From: UBA3700 sp002372775
GTDB taxonomy: Bacteria; Bacillota; Clostridia; Christensenellales; UBA3700
Direction: 5' to 3'
Assembly: GCA_946615965.1 (NCBI GenBank)
Contig: CAMOIC010000001.1
Span: forward strand, 1-64,000
DNA: 64,000 bases
Part shown: positions 43,383 to 52,625 of the stretch, in pieces
Position numbering within the stretch: position 1 is the stretch's first letter
How the letters are laid out: each line of letters starts with the position of its first letter
Made by a program: the position numbers and the translations under genes
The notes under the pieces: model-generated
What the model saw: only the letters and a program-made list of their open reading frames with translations
What the model was told of the DNA's origin: nothing
The model's database searches: none

Positions 43383-45743
43383 CTATTTTAGAGTAACCAT
43401 AGTTACTCCAGTATCTCCTTCACCATAATTTCCAAGTCTATATTTATCAACAAGAGGACACTTTTTCAAATAATCTTGAACGTATTTTCTTAAAATACCT
43501 TCCCCTTTGCCATGAACAATTCTTACTTCTTTATAGTTTTTAGCCTTAGCTTTATATAAATAATCTTCTAATTCAAATATAGCTTCATCAGAATTCTTTC
43601 CAACAATATTCAATTCTTGACCTATATTATATGAATAATCCCCTGCAAATCTAACAGTAACGTTCTTTCTCTTATCTTCTTGAGGTTTATTCTTAACTAG
43701 TACTTTTTGAAGGTCTTTTGTCTTAATTCTTGAAGATAATACGCCCATCTTTACTGTACAATCTTTACCGTTTGGAGAAATAGCAACAACAGTACCAGTT
43801 TGATTTAAAGTCTTAATATAAACATCATCACCAACTAAAATCTCGCCATCAACTTTATCATAATGCATCTTTTCGTTAGTCTTAACGTCCATATTCTCTA
43901 GCTTTTTCTTTAATACACGAGCTTCAAATAAGGCCTTTTCATCGCCTTGTCTAACCTTTTCTTTTAGTTCTTCAACTAAATCCTCAGCTTCTTCTAAATA
44001 ATCGCCTAGAACCTCTTTAGCAGATTTTGCTAGCTTTTCTTCAAGCTTAGCCTTCTTTTCTTCAACTTGAGCTATAAGTTCATCGTATTTTTTAGCTTGT
44101 TCTTGAGCTCTAACAAGTTCTCTATCTGCCTCATCTTTTAATGCTTGAGCTTCACGTCTATTTATCTCAGCGCCACGAATAATATTATTAAACTTGTTAT
44201 CTTCTTCAGATATTAAGTTCTTAGCAGATGTTACGATATCTTCTCTTAAACCTAATAGCTTTGCTATTTCTAGCGCATTTGATGATGCTGTTTGACCCAT
44301 TAAAAGCTTATATGTAGGTTTAAATGTTACTGGCTCAAAATCCATACCAGCAATATTTACATCATCTGCAGCATATGCATATTCTTTTAGTTCTTTATAG
44401 TGAGATGTAACAATTGTTTTAACATGCTTATCTTTTAGATAAGAAACTACAGCAATTGCAAGAGCAGCACCCTCAACTGGATCTGTTCCAGCTCCTAATT
44501 CATCTAATAGAACTAAACATGATGATGTAGCATTATTTGTTATATCTATAATTGTCTTTAAATGAGCTGAGAATGTAGATAAACTGTTTTCAATTGATTG
44601 ATTATCTCCAATATCGCATAATACATCAGAAAATACAGATATTTTGCTACCTTCCACTGCAGGGATAAAAATACCTGACATAGCCATTAGCGTTAAAATA
44701 CCTACAAGTTTAATAGAAACTGTCTTACCGCCTGTATTTGGACCAGATATTAGCAATGTATTAAACTTTTCGCCTAAAGATATTGATACAGGAACCACTT
44801 TATCCTTGTCTAAAAGTGGATGTCTTCCTCTTATGATATCTATATGTCCATTTGGATTTAAATCTGGATATACACCTTTAATTGATCTTGAATAACCTGC
44901 TTTGGCGAAAATAATATCTAAAGATATTAATGTCTCGTATGTTGTGCAAATCTCATAATAATTTGTATCTATATCTTGAGATAGATTTCTTAGAATCTTT
45001 TCTACTTCTTTTAATTCTTCTATTTGCAATTCCCTTAACTCGTTGTTTAATTCAACAATAGCAATAGGTTCGATATATGTTGTTTGTCCAGTTGCAGATT
45101 GATCGTGAATAAGACCTTTAACGCTACCCTTATATTCTGTTTTTACAGGAATAACATATCTGTTATTTCTTATAGTAACCAAATTATCTTGCATAACTGA
45201 TGCAAATTGGCCACCTGATATATAGGAATTTAACTTTTCTCGTATTTTTCTATTTTTACTTACAATTTCTTGTCTAATCCAAGCAAGTTTAGAAGAAGCA
45301 TTTGAAGATACTTCACTCTCAGATAAAATGCAAGAATTAATCTTTTCATCAACATCTGTTGCTACAAATATTGCATTAGATATGTCTTTTAATAAAGGAA
45401 GTTCATTCTCTGGAGTAGATAAAATGTTCTTTTTTACCACTTTTCCAACGTGGATTAACTTAGCAATCTTTAATAATTGTTCACAATTAAGAGTTTTACC
45501 CTTATGAACAAGTTCTAATGCCTCATCTACATCATCGAATCCAAAAGTAACATTAACAGCCATCTCATACATCATCTTGTCAGCTTCTTTTGTTAAATCT
45601 AGTTCATTTTTAACTTTATCTATATTTGTATTAGGAACAAGATTTAATAAATGCTCTTTTGCTGGACGTGAATAAGCGAAGCTAGAAACTAGCTTTAAAA
45701 TTTGGCTATATTCGAGAATTTGTAGAGTTTGCTCATTAATCAT
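43383..45743 (-). CDS. mutS2: MutS2 (RqcU-type) ATPase with Smr endonuclease domain
   Basis: The 786-residue protein lacks the mismatch-recognition domain. It has a core and ATPase with Walker A ISGPNTGGKTVSIKL, LVLLDELGAGTDPVEG and VTSHYKELKEYA, a coiled coil (about 510-620) and a C-terminal Smr domain with EVRIVHGKGEGILR. MutS2 suppresses recombination in some species and splits collided ribosomes in Bacillus. No Shine-Dalgarno is visible. An extended -10 (TGCTAATAT, 45758-45750) ends 6 nt before the ATG, so the mRNA may be leaderless. Confidence 0.94.
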   Translation of the reverse strand: MINEQTLQILEYSQILKLVSSFAYSRPAKEHLLNLVPNTNIDKVKNELDLTKEADKMMYEMAVNVTFGFDDVDEALELVHKGKTLNCEQLLKIAKLIHVGKVVKKNILSTPENELPLLKDISNAIFVATDVDEKINSCILSESEVSSNASSKLAWIRQEIVSKNRKIREKLNSYISGGQFASVMQDNLVTIRNNRYVIPVKTEYKGSVKGLIHDQSATGQTTYIEPIAIVELNNELRELQIEELKEVEKILRNLSQDIDTNYYEICTTYETLISLDIIFAKAGYSRSIKGVYPDLNPNGHIDIIRGRHPLLDKDKVVPVSISLGEKFNTLLISGPNTGGKTVSIKLVGILTLMAMSGIFIPAVEGSKISVFSDVLCDIGDNQSIENSLSTFSAHLKTIIDITNNATSSCLVLLDELGAGTDPVEGAALAIAVVSYLKDKHVKTIVTSHYKELKEYAYAADDVNIAGMDFEPVTFKPTYKLLMGQTASSNALEIAKLLGLREDIVTSAKNLISEEDNKFNNIIRGAEINRREAQALKDEADRELVRAQEQAKKYDELIAQVEEKKAKLEEKLAKSAKEVLGDYLEEAEDLVEELKEKVRQGDEKALFEARVLKKKLENMDVKTNEKMHYDKVDGEILVGDDVYIKTLNQTGTVVAISPNGKDCTVKMGVLSSRIKTKDLQKVLVKNKPQEDKRKNVTVRFAGDYSYNIGQELNIVGKNSDEAIFELEDYLYKAKAKNYKEVRIVHGKGEGILRKYVQDYLKKCPLVDKYRLGNYGEGDTGVTMVTLK

Positions 45744-45961
45744 AAGTAAATATTAGCACAATATATTATATAAATAAAAGAAAATATGCGTATATACGCA
45801 ATATTAAATATAAAGAAAAACAGAAGCTAGGGAGAGCTTCTGTTTTTTAAAGGTTATCCTATAAGTAGAACTAAAACTACCTAAACTTTGTATTTTAGTT
45901 ATACCATTAAAAAAGTGGCTCTACGGACTTTGTCAAAAAAATAACGAAATTTGGCACAAAA
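45744..45961. promoter_or_regulatory. Intergenic region upstream of mutS2 with palindrome and promoter
   Basis: On the minus strand two -10 candidates precede mutS2: extended TGCTAATAT (45758-45750) and TATAAT (45770-45765). Upstream lies the perfect 14 bp palindrome TGCGTATATACGCA (45787-45800), a possible operator. The rest holds the terminator of the U32 gene and AT-rich sequence with no gene. Confidence 0.6.
45811..45848 (-). terminator. Intrinsic terminator of the U32 gene (possibly bidirectional)
   Basis: AAAAACAGAAGCT (45816-45828) pairs perfectly with AGCTTCTGTTTTT (45835-45847). T-rich tracts follow on both strands. It lies about 115 bp downstream of the U32 stop. Confidence 0.8.
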
Positions 45962-48154
45962 CTACTTTACTAATAAATTATAGTGCCCACTAAATGATTC
46001 TGATTGAGGATTAATAACTTCTAAGTTCTCATAAATAAGGCCATTTACCCTATCTTTTATATCAATAATGCTTGGATGATACATCTCAAAATAGCAATTT
46101 GTTAACTTATGTCTTGCTACTGTATACGATTTCCCTCTATTAGAATATGTAAACATGCCCTTATATTTACAATCTTTACATGTGCAACCTGTGTTTAGTT
46201 GAATTGGACAATGTGTAAATGTCATTAATGATACAGGACCATAAACATATGTATAGGCACCTTTAATATATTCATCTTTAGTTAGCTCAAGTGAGTTCAA
46301 ATACAAATCAACACCTAACTCTTTAGGAAGTTTTTCATTAAAGACATTCATAGACGTTCCAAGCATTGGAATCTTATCGTATTCTAAACAAAGCTCTAAC
46401 CCATAGATGTTTTCTACTACAAAACCTTTGATAAATTGTAAGTTATTTTCAATGAACTTTCTTAAAACAACCATATCTGCACCACGTGCTATTTTTGGTA
46501 TTTTTAGCCATACACTTTCTATATTATTATAATTTAAGTCATTTTTCATAATATATTGACCCAATTGTGAAATTTTGTTTAGATTTATTACAACTTCACA
46601 ATCAGTCATATTTTGGCTTATTTTATCTAAAGATTCAATTTCTATAAAGTGCTTTTTAATACTAGAATCTTTCTTAAAAACTAATTCATTCTTACAATTA
46701 TTTGTTCTTTGTTTATTATCGTCATAAGATTTTAGGATGGCTTGATATAAAGAATCTACAACATCTCTCTTTGCAGCTTTCAATTTACTCATAGGATAAA
46801 ATGCACTGTTAGACATCTCGCCTTTAATAGTTCCAATTCTAAAATCAGTCTCTCCAAGTTCACTTAATTTCTTATTAACATCTTCTACAGATAAAGGCTT
46901 TCCTAAAGCTTTATCTACAATATCAAAATCTTTAGTTATAGAAACATCCCTTAAATTTGCGCTGATTTGCAAACTCTCCCCTTCAACCATACGATATGTC
47001 ATATCTATATATTGAGATAAATCTGGATTCTCGTATTCTATTACCATTTGGCTATCTAGTGTTAAATACACTTTAGCACCAACTGGATAAGTTTTAATTG
47101 TATTAACAGAATATAGATTATTTCCTATTTGTTTAACATTATCTACTTGGAATCCACCAATTTCTTCATTATTATTAAATATCTTAAAGCCGTCTTTTAA
47201 GAAAATACCGCGTTTTGATTCTATATATAAAGATTTTCCTTGGATTTTATTAATTGTACCTATAAAATCGCCCATATTGCCTTGAACACTTGGCGACATA
47301 ATATCTTTTGTTAAATCATAATTATATCCTGATGTAAAATTACCACGATTATACGCTCTTTTTAATTTTGTCATATAATCATTGCCTAAAACACCATCTA
47401 CAGCTTGTCTATATTGTTTAACAACCTCACCAACATATTGAGAGCCCTTTAATCTACCTTCAATTTTTAGCGAATCTACACCAGCAGCAGTCAGTTCTTT
47501 TAAATGAGTTATTAAACATTGATCAGAAGGAGATATATAATACTCTTCTTTTCCTGTTATAGATGATTTATATTTTAATCTACATGGTTGCTTACAAAGT
47601 CCTCTATTTCCGCTATCTCCGCTCATAAACGAGCTTAATAGACATCCGCCAGAAAAGGCTACGCATAACGCGCCATGTACGAAATATTCAATTTCAAGTC
47701 CTAGAGTCTTAATTTTCTTAATATCTTCTATTAAAGCTTCTCTAGATAAAACAACTCTAGTAAATCCCAATTCTTTAGCAATCTTAGCACCTTCATAGTT
47801 ATGAATGCCCATTTGAGTTGATGCATGCATTGGGATATCGTATTTTCTAAATATTGGCAAAGTACCTATATCTGTAATAATAAAAGCATCTACATTTGCT
47901 TTTGCACATATATCTACTTGCTTTTCAAAATCTTTTAATTCACTATTTTTTATAGCTGTATTAAAAGTAATGTAGACCTTGACACCATGCAAGTGACAAA
48001 GGTCTACAACTTCTTTTATATTACTTTCAGTGAAATTTTCCGCTTTTTGACGAGCATTGAACTTTCCCATGCCCATATATACCGCATCTGCTCCTGAAAA
48101 AATAGCAGATTTTAATGCACTTATAGAGCCAACTGGAGCAAGAACCTCAACCAT
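45962..48154 (-). CDS. Peptidase U32 family protein (RlhA-like, rRNA hydroxylation)
   Basis: The 730-residue protein has the U32 signature EYFVHGALCVAFSGGCLLSS followed by RGLCKQPCR cysteines, KIEGRLKGSQY, and a C-terminal DUF3656-like region with CTCKDCKYKG. Relatives such as RlhA take part in 23S rRNA C2501 hydroxylation and probably bind an iron-sulfur cluster; true peptidase activity is doubtful. ATG 48154 (or TTG 48157) starts 1-3 nt after the pheT stop without its own ribosome site, so it is coupled to pheT. Confidence 0.88.
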   Translation of the reverse strand: MVEVLAPVGSISALKSAIFSGADAVYMGMGKFNARQKAENFTESNIKEVVDLCHLHGVKVYITFNTAIKNSELKDFEKQVDICAKANVDAFIITDIGTLPIFRKYDIPMHASTQMGIHNYEGAKIAKELGFTRVVLSREALIEDIKKIKTLGLEIEYFVHGALCVAFSGGCLLSSFMSGDSGNRGLCKQPCRLKYKSSITGKEEYYISPSDQCLITHLKELTAAGVDSLKIEGRLKGSQYVGEVVKQYRQAVDGVLGNDYMTKLKRAYNRGNFTSGYNYDLTKDIMSPSVQGNMGDFIGTINKIQGKSLYIESKRGIFLKDGFKIFNNNEEIGGFQVDNVKQIGNNLYSVNTIKTYPVGAKVYLTLDSQMVIEYENPDLSQYIDMTYRMVEGESLQISANLRDVSITKDFDIVDKALGKPLSVEDVNKKLSELGETDFRIGTIKGEMSNSAFYPMSKLKAAKRDVVDSLYQAILKSYDDNKQRTNNCKNELVFKKDSSIKKHFIEIESLDKISQNMTDCEVVINLNKISQLGQYIMKNDLNYNNIESVWLKIPKIARGADMVVLRKFIENNLQFIKGFVVENIYGLELCLEYDKIPMLGTSMNVFNEKLPKELGVDLYLNSLELTKDEYIKGAYTYVYGPVSLMTFTHCPIQLNTGCTCKDCKYKGMFTYSNRGKSYTVARHKLTNCYFEMYHPSIIDIKDRVNGLIYENLEVINPQSESFSGHYNLLVK

Positions 48155-48157
48155 CAA

Positions 48158-50572
48158 TTATTGTCTTAATTCAGCGTTAAATTCAGCTTGTAACTTAGTA
48201 AAGATTCTATTCATCTTTGCTGTTACTTCTTCATCTGTAAGAGTTCTATCTGGTAATCTAAAGATCATATTGATAGCAACTGACTTCTTATCTCCGCCTA
48301 ATTGTTCAGCATTTCTATAGATATCAAATACTGAGACTTCCTTAAGCATGTTTCCGCCGCCTTTTCTTACAGAAGCAAGTAAATCACCAACTGCAACATC
48401 TTCGTTCACAACAACGGCCAAATCTCTTTCCATTGGTGGGAATTTACCGATTTCTTCGAACTTATACTTATAATTAGCGATTTCATTTAATGTAGCTAAG
48501 TTGATTTCTGCGATATATAATCTATCTTTAACATCAAATGACTTAGATACTTCTGGATGAACTTCACCAATATATCCAACATATCTATTGTTTTGAGCAT
48601 AAACATCAGCACTCTTACCAATATGAAGATATGGAACTTCAGATCTCTTTAAGTATATATTCTTAACATTGAACTTATTAAGAATAGCCATAACAACAGC
48701 TTTTAATGTATAGAAGTCTTCATCTTTTCCATAAGCACCAATGATTAAATTTTGATGTTCAACAGGAAGTTCTGTTAGAGGAAGAGCTTTTGGTTCATAT
48801 ACAGTAGAAACTTCAAACAACTTAGCACTCTTAATATTCTTTAAATAGTTAGAAGCTAAGCTTGCTAACATAGAAGGAGCAAGAGTTGTTCTCATTACTG
48901 ACATATCTTCTCCAAGTGGATTCAATAATGTAATGTAGTTTCTTAAAGCATGTCCTTGAGGAATTCTTAATTGATCATATGCTTTTGGTGAGATAAATGA
49001 ATATGTTAACGATTCAGAATATCCGTTAGAAACACAGATTTCTTTCACCATCTTTATATTCTTTTGTTCTTGAGTATATCCACCTTGTGTATGAGCTGAT
49101 TCTTGAAGCATTGTATCAACAATCTTGTCATAACCATATAATCTAATTACTTCTTCTGCTAAATCGTTAGCATTTTCAATATCATCTCTAAATAATGGAG
49201 CTACACTTGTAATCTTGCCATTATTATCAATCTTTGTTTCGATTTGTAAGCTGTTTAAAACCTTACTGATAACATCAGCTGGTACTTCAATACCTAATAT
49301 GCTGTTAATTTCATTAACAGAAGTTTCAATAACAACTGGTGTTAATTCCTTATCTAAAGAATCAATAATACCTTCAGCAATATCTCCACAATTCATTTCT
49401 TGAATTAAATGTAATGCTCTTCTTAATCCCATATTTTGAGATTCGAAATCAATACCTTTTTCAAATCTTGCAGATGAATCTGAACGAAGATTTAATGTTC
49501 TTGATGTACGTCTAATAGAATCTCTTGCGAATTTAGCAGATTCAAATATAACTGTTCCTGTTGTATCTTTAATACCACTGTTTAATCCACCCATGATACC
49601 AGCAACACAAGCAGGCTTTACAGCATCGCAAATCATTAACATTGAATTATCTAATGTATTTTCTTTTTCATCAAGAGTAACAATCTTTTCACCGTCATTT
49701 GCACGTCTAACGTTAATAGCATGACCCTCTAAGAAGTCTTGATCAAAAGCATGCATTGGTTGTCCAATTTCTGTTAATACATAGTTTGTAATATCTACGA
49801 TATTATTAATTGGTCTTAAACCTACGCTTAATAATCTCTTTTGAATCTTTTCTGAAGATGGTCCAATCTTTACGTTTGTTACAGCAGCAGCCATATATCT
49901 AGGACATAAGTCCTTATCCTTAACATTTACACTAACAAAATCATTAACATTTAAACTCTTATTAGTTGTAAAGCTGAAATCTGGCATTTTTAAAGGTTTT
50001 TCAAGAACTGTAGCAACTTCTCTTGCAATACCTAAAATTGAGTTACAATCAGGTCTATTTGCTGTAACACCAATATCTAGTACTACGTCATCATTACCAA
50101 GTATTTTGTTAATATCAGTTCCCATTGGAGCTGTTTCCTTGTTCATTATCATAATGCCGTATACTGAAGCTCCTTCATAATCAGCTTCTGTTAATTTTAA
50201 TTCTTCACCAGAACATAACATACCATTAGAGTCAACGCCTCTTAATTTACCTCTCTTGATTTCTTGTCCTGTAGGAAGTAATGAATTGTGCATAGCAACT
50301 GGAACTTTATCGCCTTCTGCAATGTTTTGAGCTCCTGTTACAATTTGAATTAAATCCTTTTCGCCTACGTCAATTTGGCAAATTTGTAAATGGTCTGAAT
50401 CTGGATGTTTTTCAATTTTCTTAATTTGACCAAGTACAACATTCTTCATGTTTGAACCTTGTTCAATAATTTCTTCGATCTCAAGTCCAGCACTAACCAT
50501 CTTGTCAGATAATGTCTTTAAATCTACATCTATATCTACGAAATCTTTTAACCAACTTAATGAAACTTTCAT
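48158..50572 (-). CDS. pheT: Phenylalanyl-tRNA synthetase beta subunit
   Basis: At 804 residues it has the N-terminal tRNA-binding OB domain (NVVLGQIKKIEKHPDSDHLQI), B3/B4 editing and B5 domains (RNYITLLNPLGEDMSVMRTTL), and the C-terminal anticodon-binding FDX-ACB fold (FPPMERDLAVVV, GGDKKSVAI). It pairs with PheS 10 nt upstream. The operon is under a T-box. Confidence 0.96.
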   Translation of the reverse strand: MKVSLSWLKDFVDIDVDLKTLSDKMVSAGLEIEEIIEQGSNMKNVVLGQIKKIEKHPDSDHLQICQIDVGEKDLIQIVTGAQNIAEGDKVPVAMHNSLLPTGQEIKRGKLRGVDSNGMLCSGEELKLTEADYEGASVYGIMIMNKETAPMGTDINKILGNDDVVLDIGVTANRPDCNSILGIAREVATVLEKPLKMPDFSFTTNKSLNVNDFVSVNVKDKDLCPRYMAAAVTNVKIGPSSEKIQKRLLSVGLRPINNIVDITNYVLTEIGQPMHAFDQDFLEGHAINVRRANDGEKIVTLDEKENTLDNSMLMICDAVKPACVAGIMGGLNSGIKDTTGTVIFESAKFARDSIRRTSRTLNLRSDSSARFEKGIDFESQNMGLRRALHLIQEMNCGDIAEGIIDSLDKELTPVVIETSVNEINSILGIEVPADVISKVLNSLQIETKIDNNGKITSVAPLFRDDIENANDLAEEVIRLYGYDKIVDTMLQESAHTQGGYTQEQKNIKMVKEICVSNGYSESLTYSFISPKAYDQLRIPQGHALRNYITLLNPLGEDMSVMRTTLAPSMLASLASNYLKNIKSAKLFEVSTVYEPKALPLTELPVEHQNLIIGAYGKDEDFYTLKAVVMAILNKFNVKNIYLKRSEVPYLHIGKSADVYAQNNRYVGYIGEVHPEVSKSFDVKDRLYIAEINLATLNEIANYKYKFEEIGKFPPMERDLAVVVNEDVAVGDLLASVRKGGGNMLKEVSVFDIYRNAEQLGGDKKSVAINMIFRLPDRTLTDEEVTAKMNRIFTKLQAEFNAELRQ

Positions 50573-50582
50573 AACTTGCCTC

Positions 50583-51602
50583 CTATTTGAATGACTTTAA
50601 GAAACGAGAATCGTTCTCAAATAAAATTCTAATATCTGGAATGCCATATTTGATCATAGCGATTCTTTCTACGCCAAGACCAAATGCAAGTCCTGAATAT
50701 TTCTTACTATCAATACCACATCTATCTAAAACCTTAGGATTTACTACACCAGCACCTAAAATTTCGATCCAACCAGTACCCTTACAAATCTTACATCCCT
50801 TACCATGACAAACAGCACAAGTAACGTCAACTTCTACTGATGGTTCTGTAAATGGGAAGTATGATGGACGGAATCTAGTCTTTGTCTCAGAATCAAATAA
50901 TGTCTTAGCAAATAAATCTAATAATCCCTTTAAATCTGTTAAAGTAACATGCTTATCTACTACTAGACCTTCAATTTGATGGAACATTGGAGAGTGAGTT
51001 GCATCATAGTCTGGTCTATAAACCTTACCTGGGCACACAAGCTTAATTGGAGGTTGTGTATTAAGCATAGTTCTTGCTTGAACAGCAGATGTTTGTGTTC
51101 TTAATAACAAATCTTCTCCAACATAGAATGTATCTTGCATATCTCTAGATGGGTGATCCTTTGGAATATTTAATAATTGGAAGTTGAACATATCTGTTTC
51201 CATTTCTGGACCTTGTGCAACTTTGAATCCTAGATTTGTGAAGATATCTAATACTTCATCAATTACTAGAGTACATGGATGTAAACTTCCTCTATTAGCA
51301 TCGACATTATCTACTGTAATATCGATTCTTTCTTTCATCATTTTAGCTTCTAAGGCCTTTTGTTCTAATTGTGCAAGCTTTTCTGTAATCATCGCTGTTA
51401 CTTTATCTCTTGCTTCATTAACATACTTACCTACTTCAGCTCTTTGATCTGCTGGAACATCTTTCATTCCCTTTAAAAGACCTGTGATTTCACCAGCTTT
51501 TCCTAGATACTTAACTCTAAGATCATTAATTTGAGCTACATTCTCTGAATTCTTAATGAACTCTGTAGCATTCTCAATTAATTGCTTTACCTTCTCTCTC
51601 AT
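50583..51602 (-). CDS. pheS: Phenylalanyl-tRNA synthetase alpha subunit
   Basis: The 339-residue class II synthetase has the N-terminal coiled coil (to about 90), HPSRDMQDTFYV, LLRTQTSAVQARTM, motif 2-like KVYRPDYDATHSPMFHQIEG and motif 3 GLAFGLGVERIAM. It carries the CAVCHGKGCKICKGTGW cysteine-rich insertion seen in many Bacillota PheS. GAGGTATAAAA precedes the ATG directly behind the T-box terminator. Confidence 0.96.
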   Translation of the reverse strand: MREKVKQLIENATEFIKNSENVAQINDLRVKYLGKAGEITGLLKGMKDVPADQRAEVGKYVNEARDKVTAMITEKLAQLEQKALEAKMMKERIDITVDNVDANRGSLHPCTLVIDEVLDIFTNLGFKVAQGPEMETDMFNFQLLNIPKDHPSRDMQDTFYVGEDLLLRTQTSAVQARTMLNTQPPIKLVCPGKVYRPDYDATHSPMFHQIEGLVVDKHVTLTDLKGLLDLFAKTLFDSETKTRFRPSYFPFTEPSVEVDVTCAVCHGKGCKICKGTGWIEILGAGVVNPKVLDRCGIDSKKYSGLAFGLGVERIAMIKYGIPDIRILFENDSRFLKSFK

Positions 51603-51860
51603 TTTTATACCTCAAAAAAATAAGCGCTCTATGTTATTACATAGGGCGCCATAATTTACGCTTTACCACCTAATTTCGCTTTATAAAAAGCCTCATTATT
51701 GTTATTACGGGACAACCGTCTATACCTACTACTATTTCAGTTAGCTACTCCAGGGCGAATTCTTTATCTTAATACCTTTTGTTCTTTCAGCCTATGAAAC
51801 AAAATCTCTTTTGTATTAGTTATGATAAATACGTTCCCTTTCTTAGTATTTATGCTGAAT
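51603..51860 (-). promoter_or_regulatory. T-box riboswitch (tRNA-Phe responsive) in the pheST leader
   Basis: The roughly 250 nt leader has the conserved T-box AGGTGGTAAAGCG (51671-51659), a Stem I region with GCTGAAAGAAC, and a terminator just before pheS. A likely specifier codon is TTC at 51759-51757, followed by a purine, matching Phe. Uncharged tRNA-Phe would stabilise the antiterminator and allow transcription of pheST. Confidence 0.9.
51614..51649 (-). terminator. T-box terminator
   Basis: On the minus strand GCGCCCTATGT pairs with ACATAGAGCGC (one C-A mismatch, loop AATA), then CTTATTTTTTT. Confidence 0.88.
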
Positions 51861-51862
51861 AT

Positions 51863-51891
51863 ATTTTAACATTTATATATATAAATGGCAA
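51863..51891 (-). promoter_or_regulatory. Promoter of the pheST T-box transcript
   Basis: On the minus strand TTGCCA (51891-51886), 17 bp and TAAAAT (51868-51863), placing the start near 51856. Confidence 0.75.
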
Positions 51892-51918
51892 CAAAATAAA
51901 ATTGCTATAAATAAATAC

Positions 51919-51947
51919 AAAAAGGCAATCATTTCTGACTGCCTTTT
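51919..51947 (-). terminator. Terminator behind the two-TM acidic-tail protein gene
   Basis: On the minus strand AAAAGGCAGTC pairs with GATTGCCTTTT (one G-T pair), and the run of T continues to 51919. It separates this gene from the pheST promoter. Confidence 0.75.
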
Positions 51948-51972
51948 ATACTCCCTTAATTTTGATTAAATC

Positions 51973-52521
51973 TTATTCATAATCATAATCATCATCATCT
52001 TCGTCATAATCACGACGAGGTCTTCTCTTTGCGCCACCTCTAGGTCTTTCATCATAAGATCTTCTTCTTGGTGCTGGCATTGGCATAGAATCCATCTCAT
52101 CATCTACAACATTTTCAGCGATCTTCTTAACACTTCTCTTAGATCTTCTCTTTGGTAAGAAGATAATCATTAATAACATGAATAACCACATTAATAATGC
52201 TGATCCTGTTACGAATAATCCACCAGCATTTATTATTGTAGCTTGAGATGCACTATTATCTACATTAACAATGTAAATAGAACCAACTCCGCCGTCATGT
52301 AAAATAAATACTTGATTAACATCTGGAACAAAATTAGCAACGATTGGTAATTGAATTACTGTTAGTTGATCAGCAGCAGCCACCTTTGTTGCGAATTCTT
52401 CTTGATCCTCAACTCCCATATGGAAATCAGTTGCAAACGAAATTTGTTCTCCAAAACCTACAAACCCTATTGCTACAACTGTGAATACTAAAAACAATAA
52501 AAATATTATTAGTTTTCTCAT
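51973..52521 (-). CDS. Two-TM protein with charged low-complexity tail
   Basis: I do not recognise this 182-residue protein. An N-terminal helix (about 3-25) is followed by roughly 70 residues probably outside the cell, a second helix (about 98-122), and a cytoplasmic tail. The tail runs from basic (KRRSKRSVKK) through RRRSYDERPRGG to a strongly acidic Asp-rich end. Such tails often bind nucleic acid or partners, but nothing specific can be claimed. GGAGAGC precedes the ATG and a terminator follows. Confidence 0.78.
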   Translation of the reverse strand: MRKLIIFLLFLVFTVVAIGFVGFGEQISFATDFHMGVEDQEEFATKVAAADQLTVIQLPIVANFVPDVNQVFILHDGGVGSIYIVNVDNSASQATIINAGGLFVTGSALLMWLFMLLMIIFLPKRRSKRSVKKIAENVVDDEMDSMPMPAPRRRSYDERPRGGAKRRPRRDYDEDDDDYDYE

Positions 52522-52625
52522 AATTTAGCTCTCCTTATATTCCTATATTAAATATCAAAACTTATTTTTAACTTAAAATACCCTTATATATGTAAAATAC
52601 AACATATTTAAACTAAAAACAAGTG

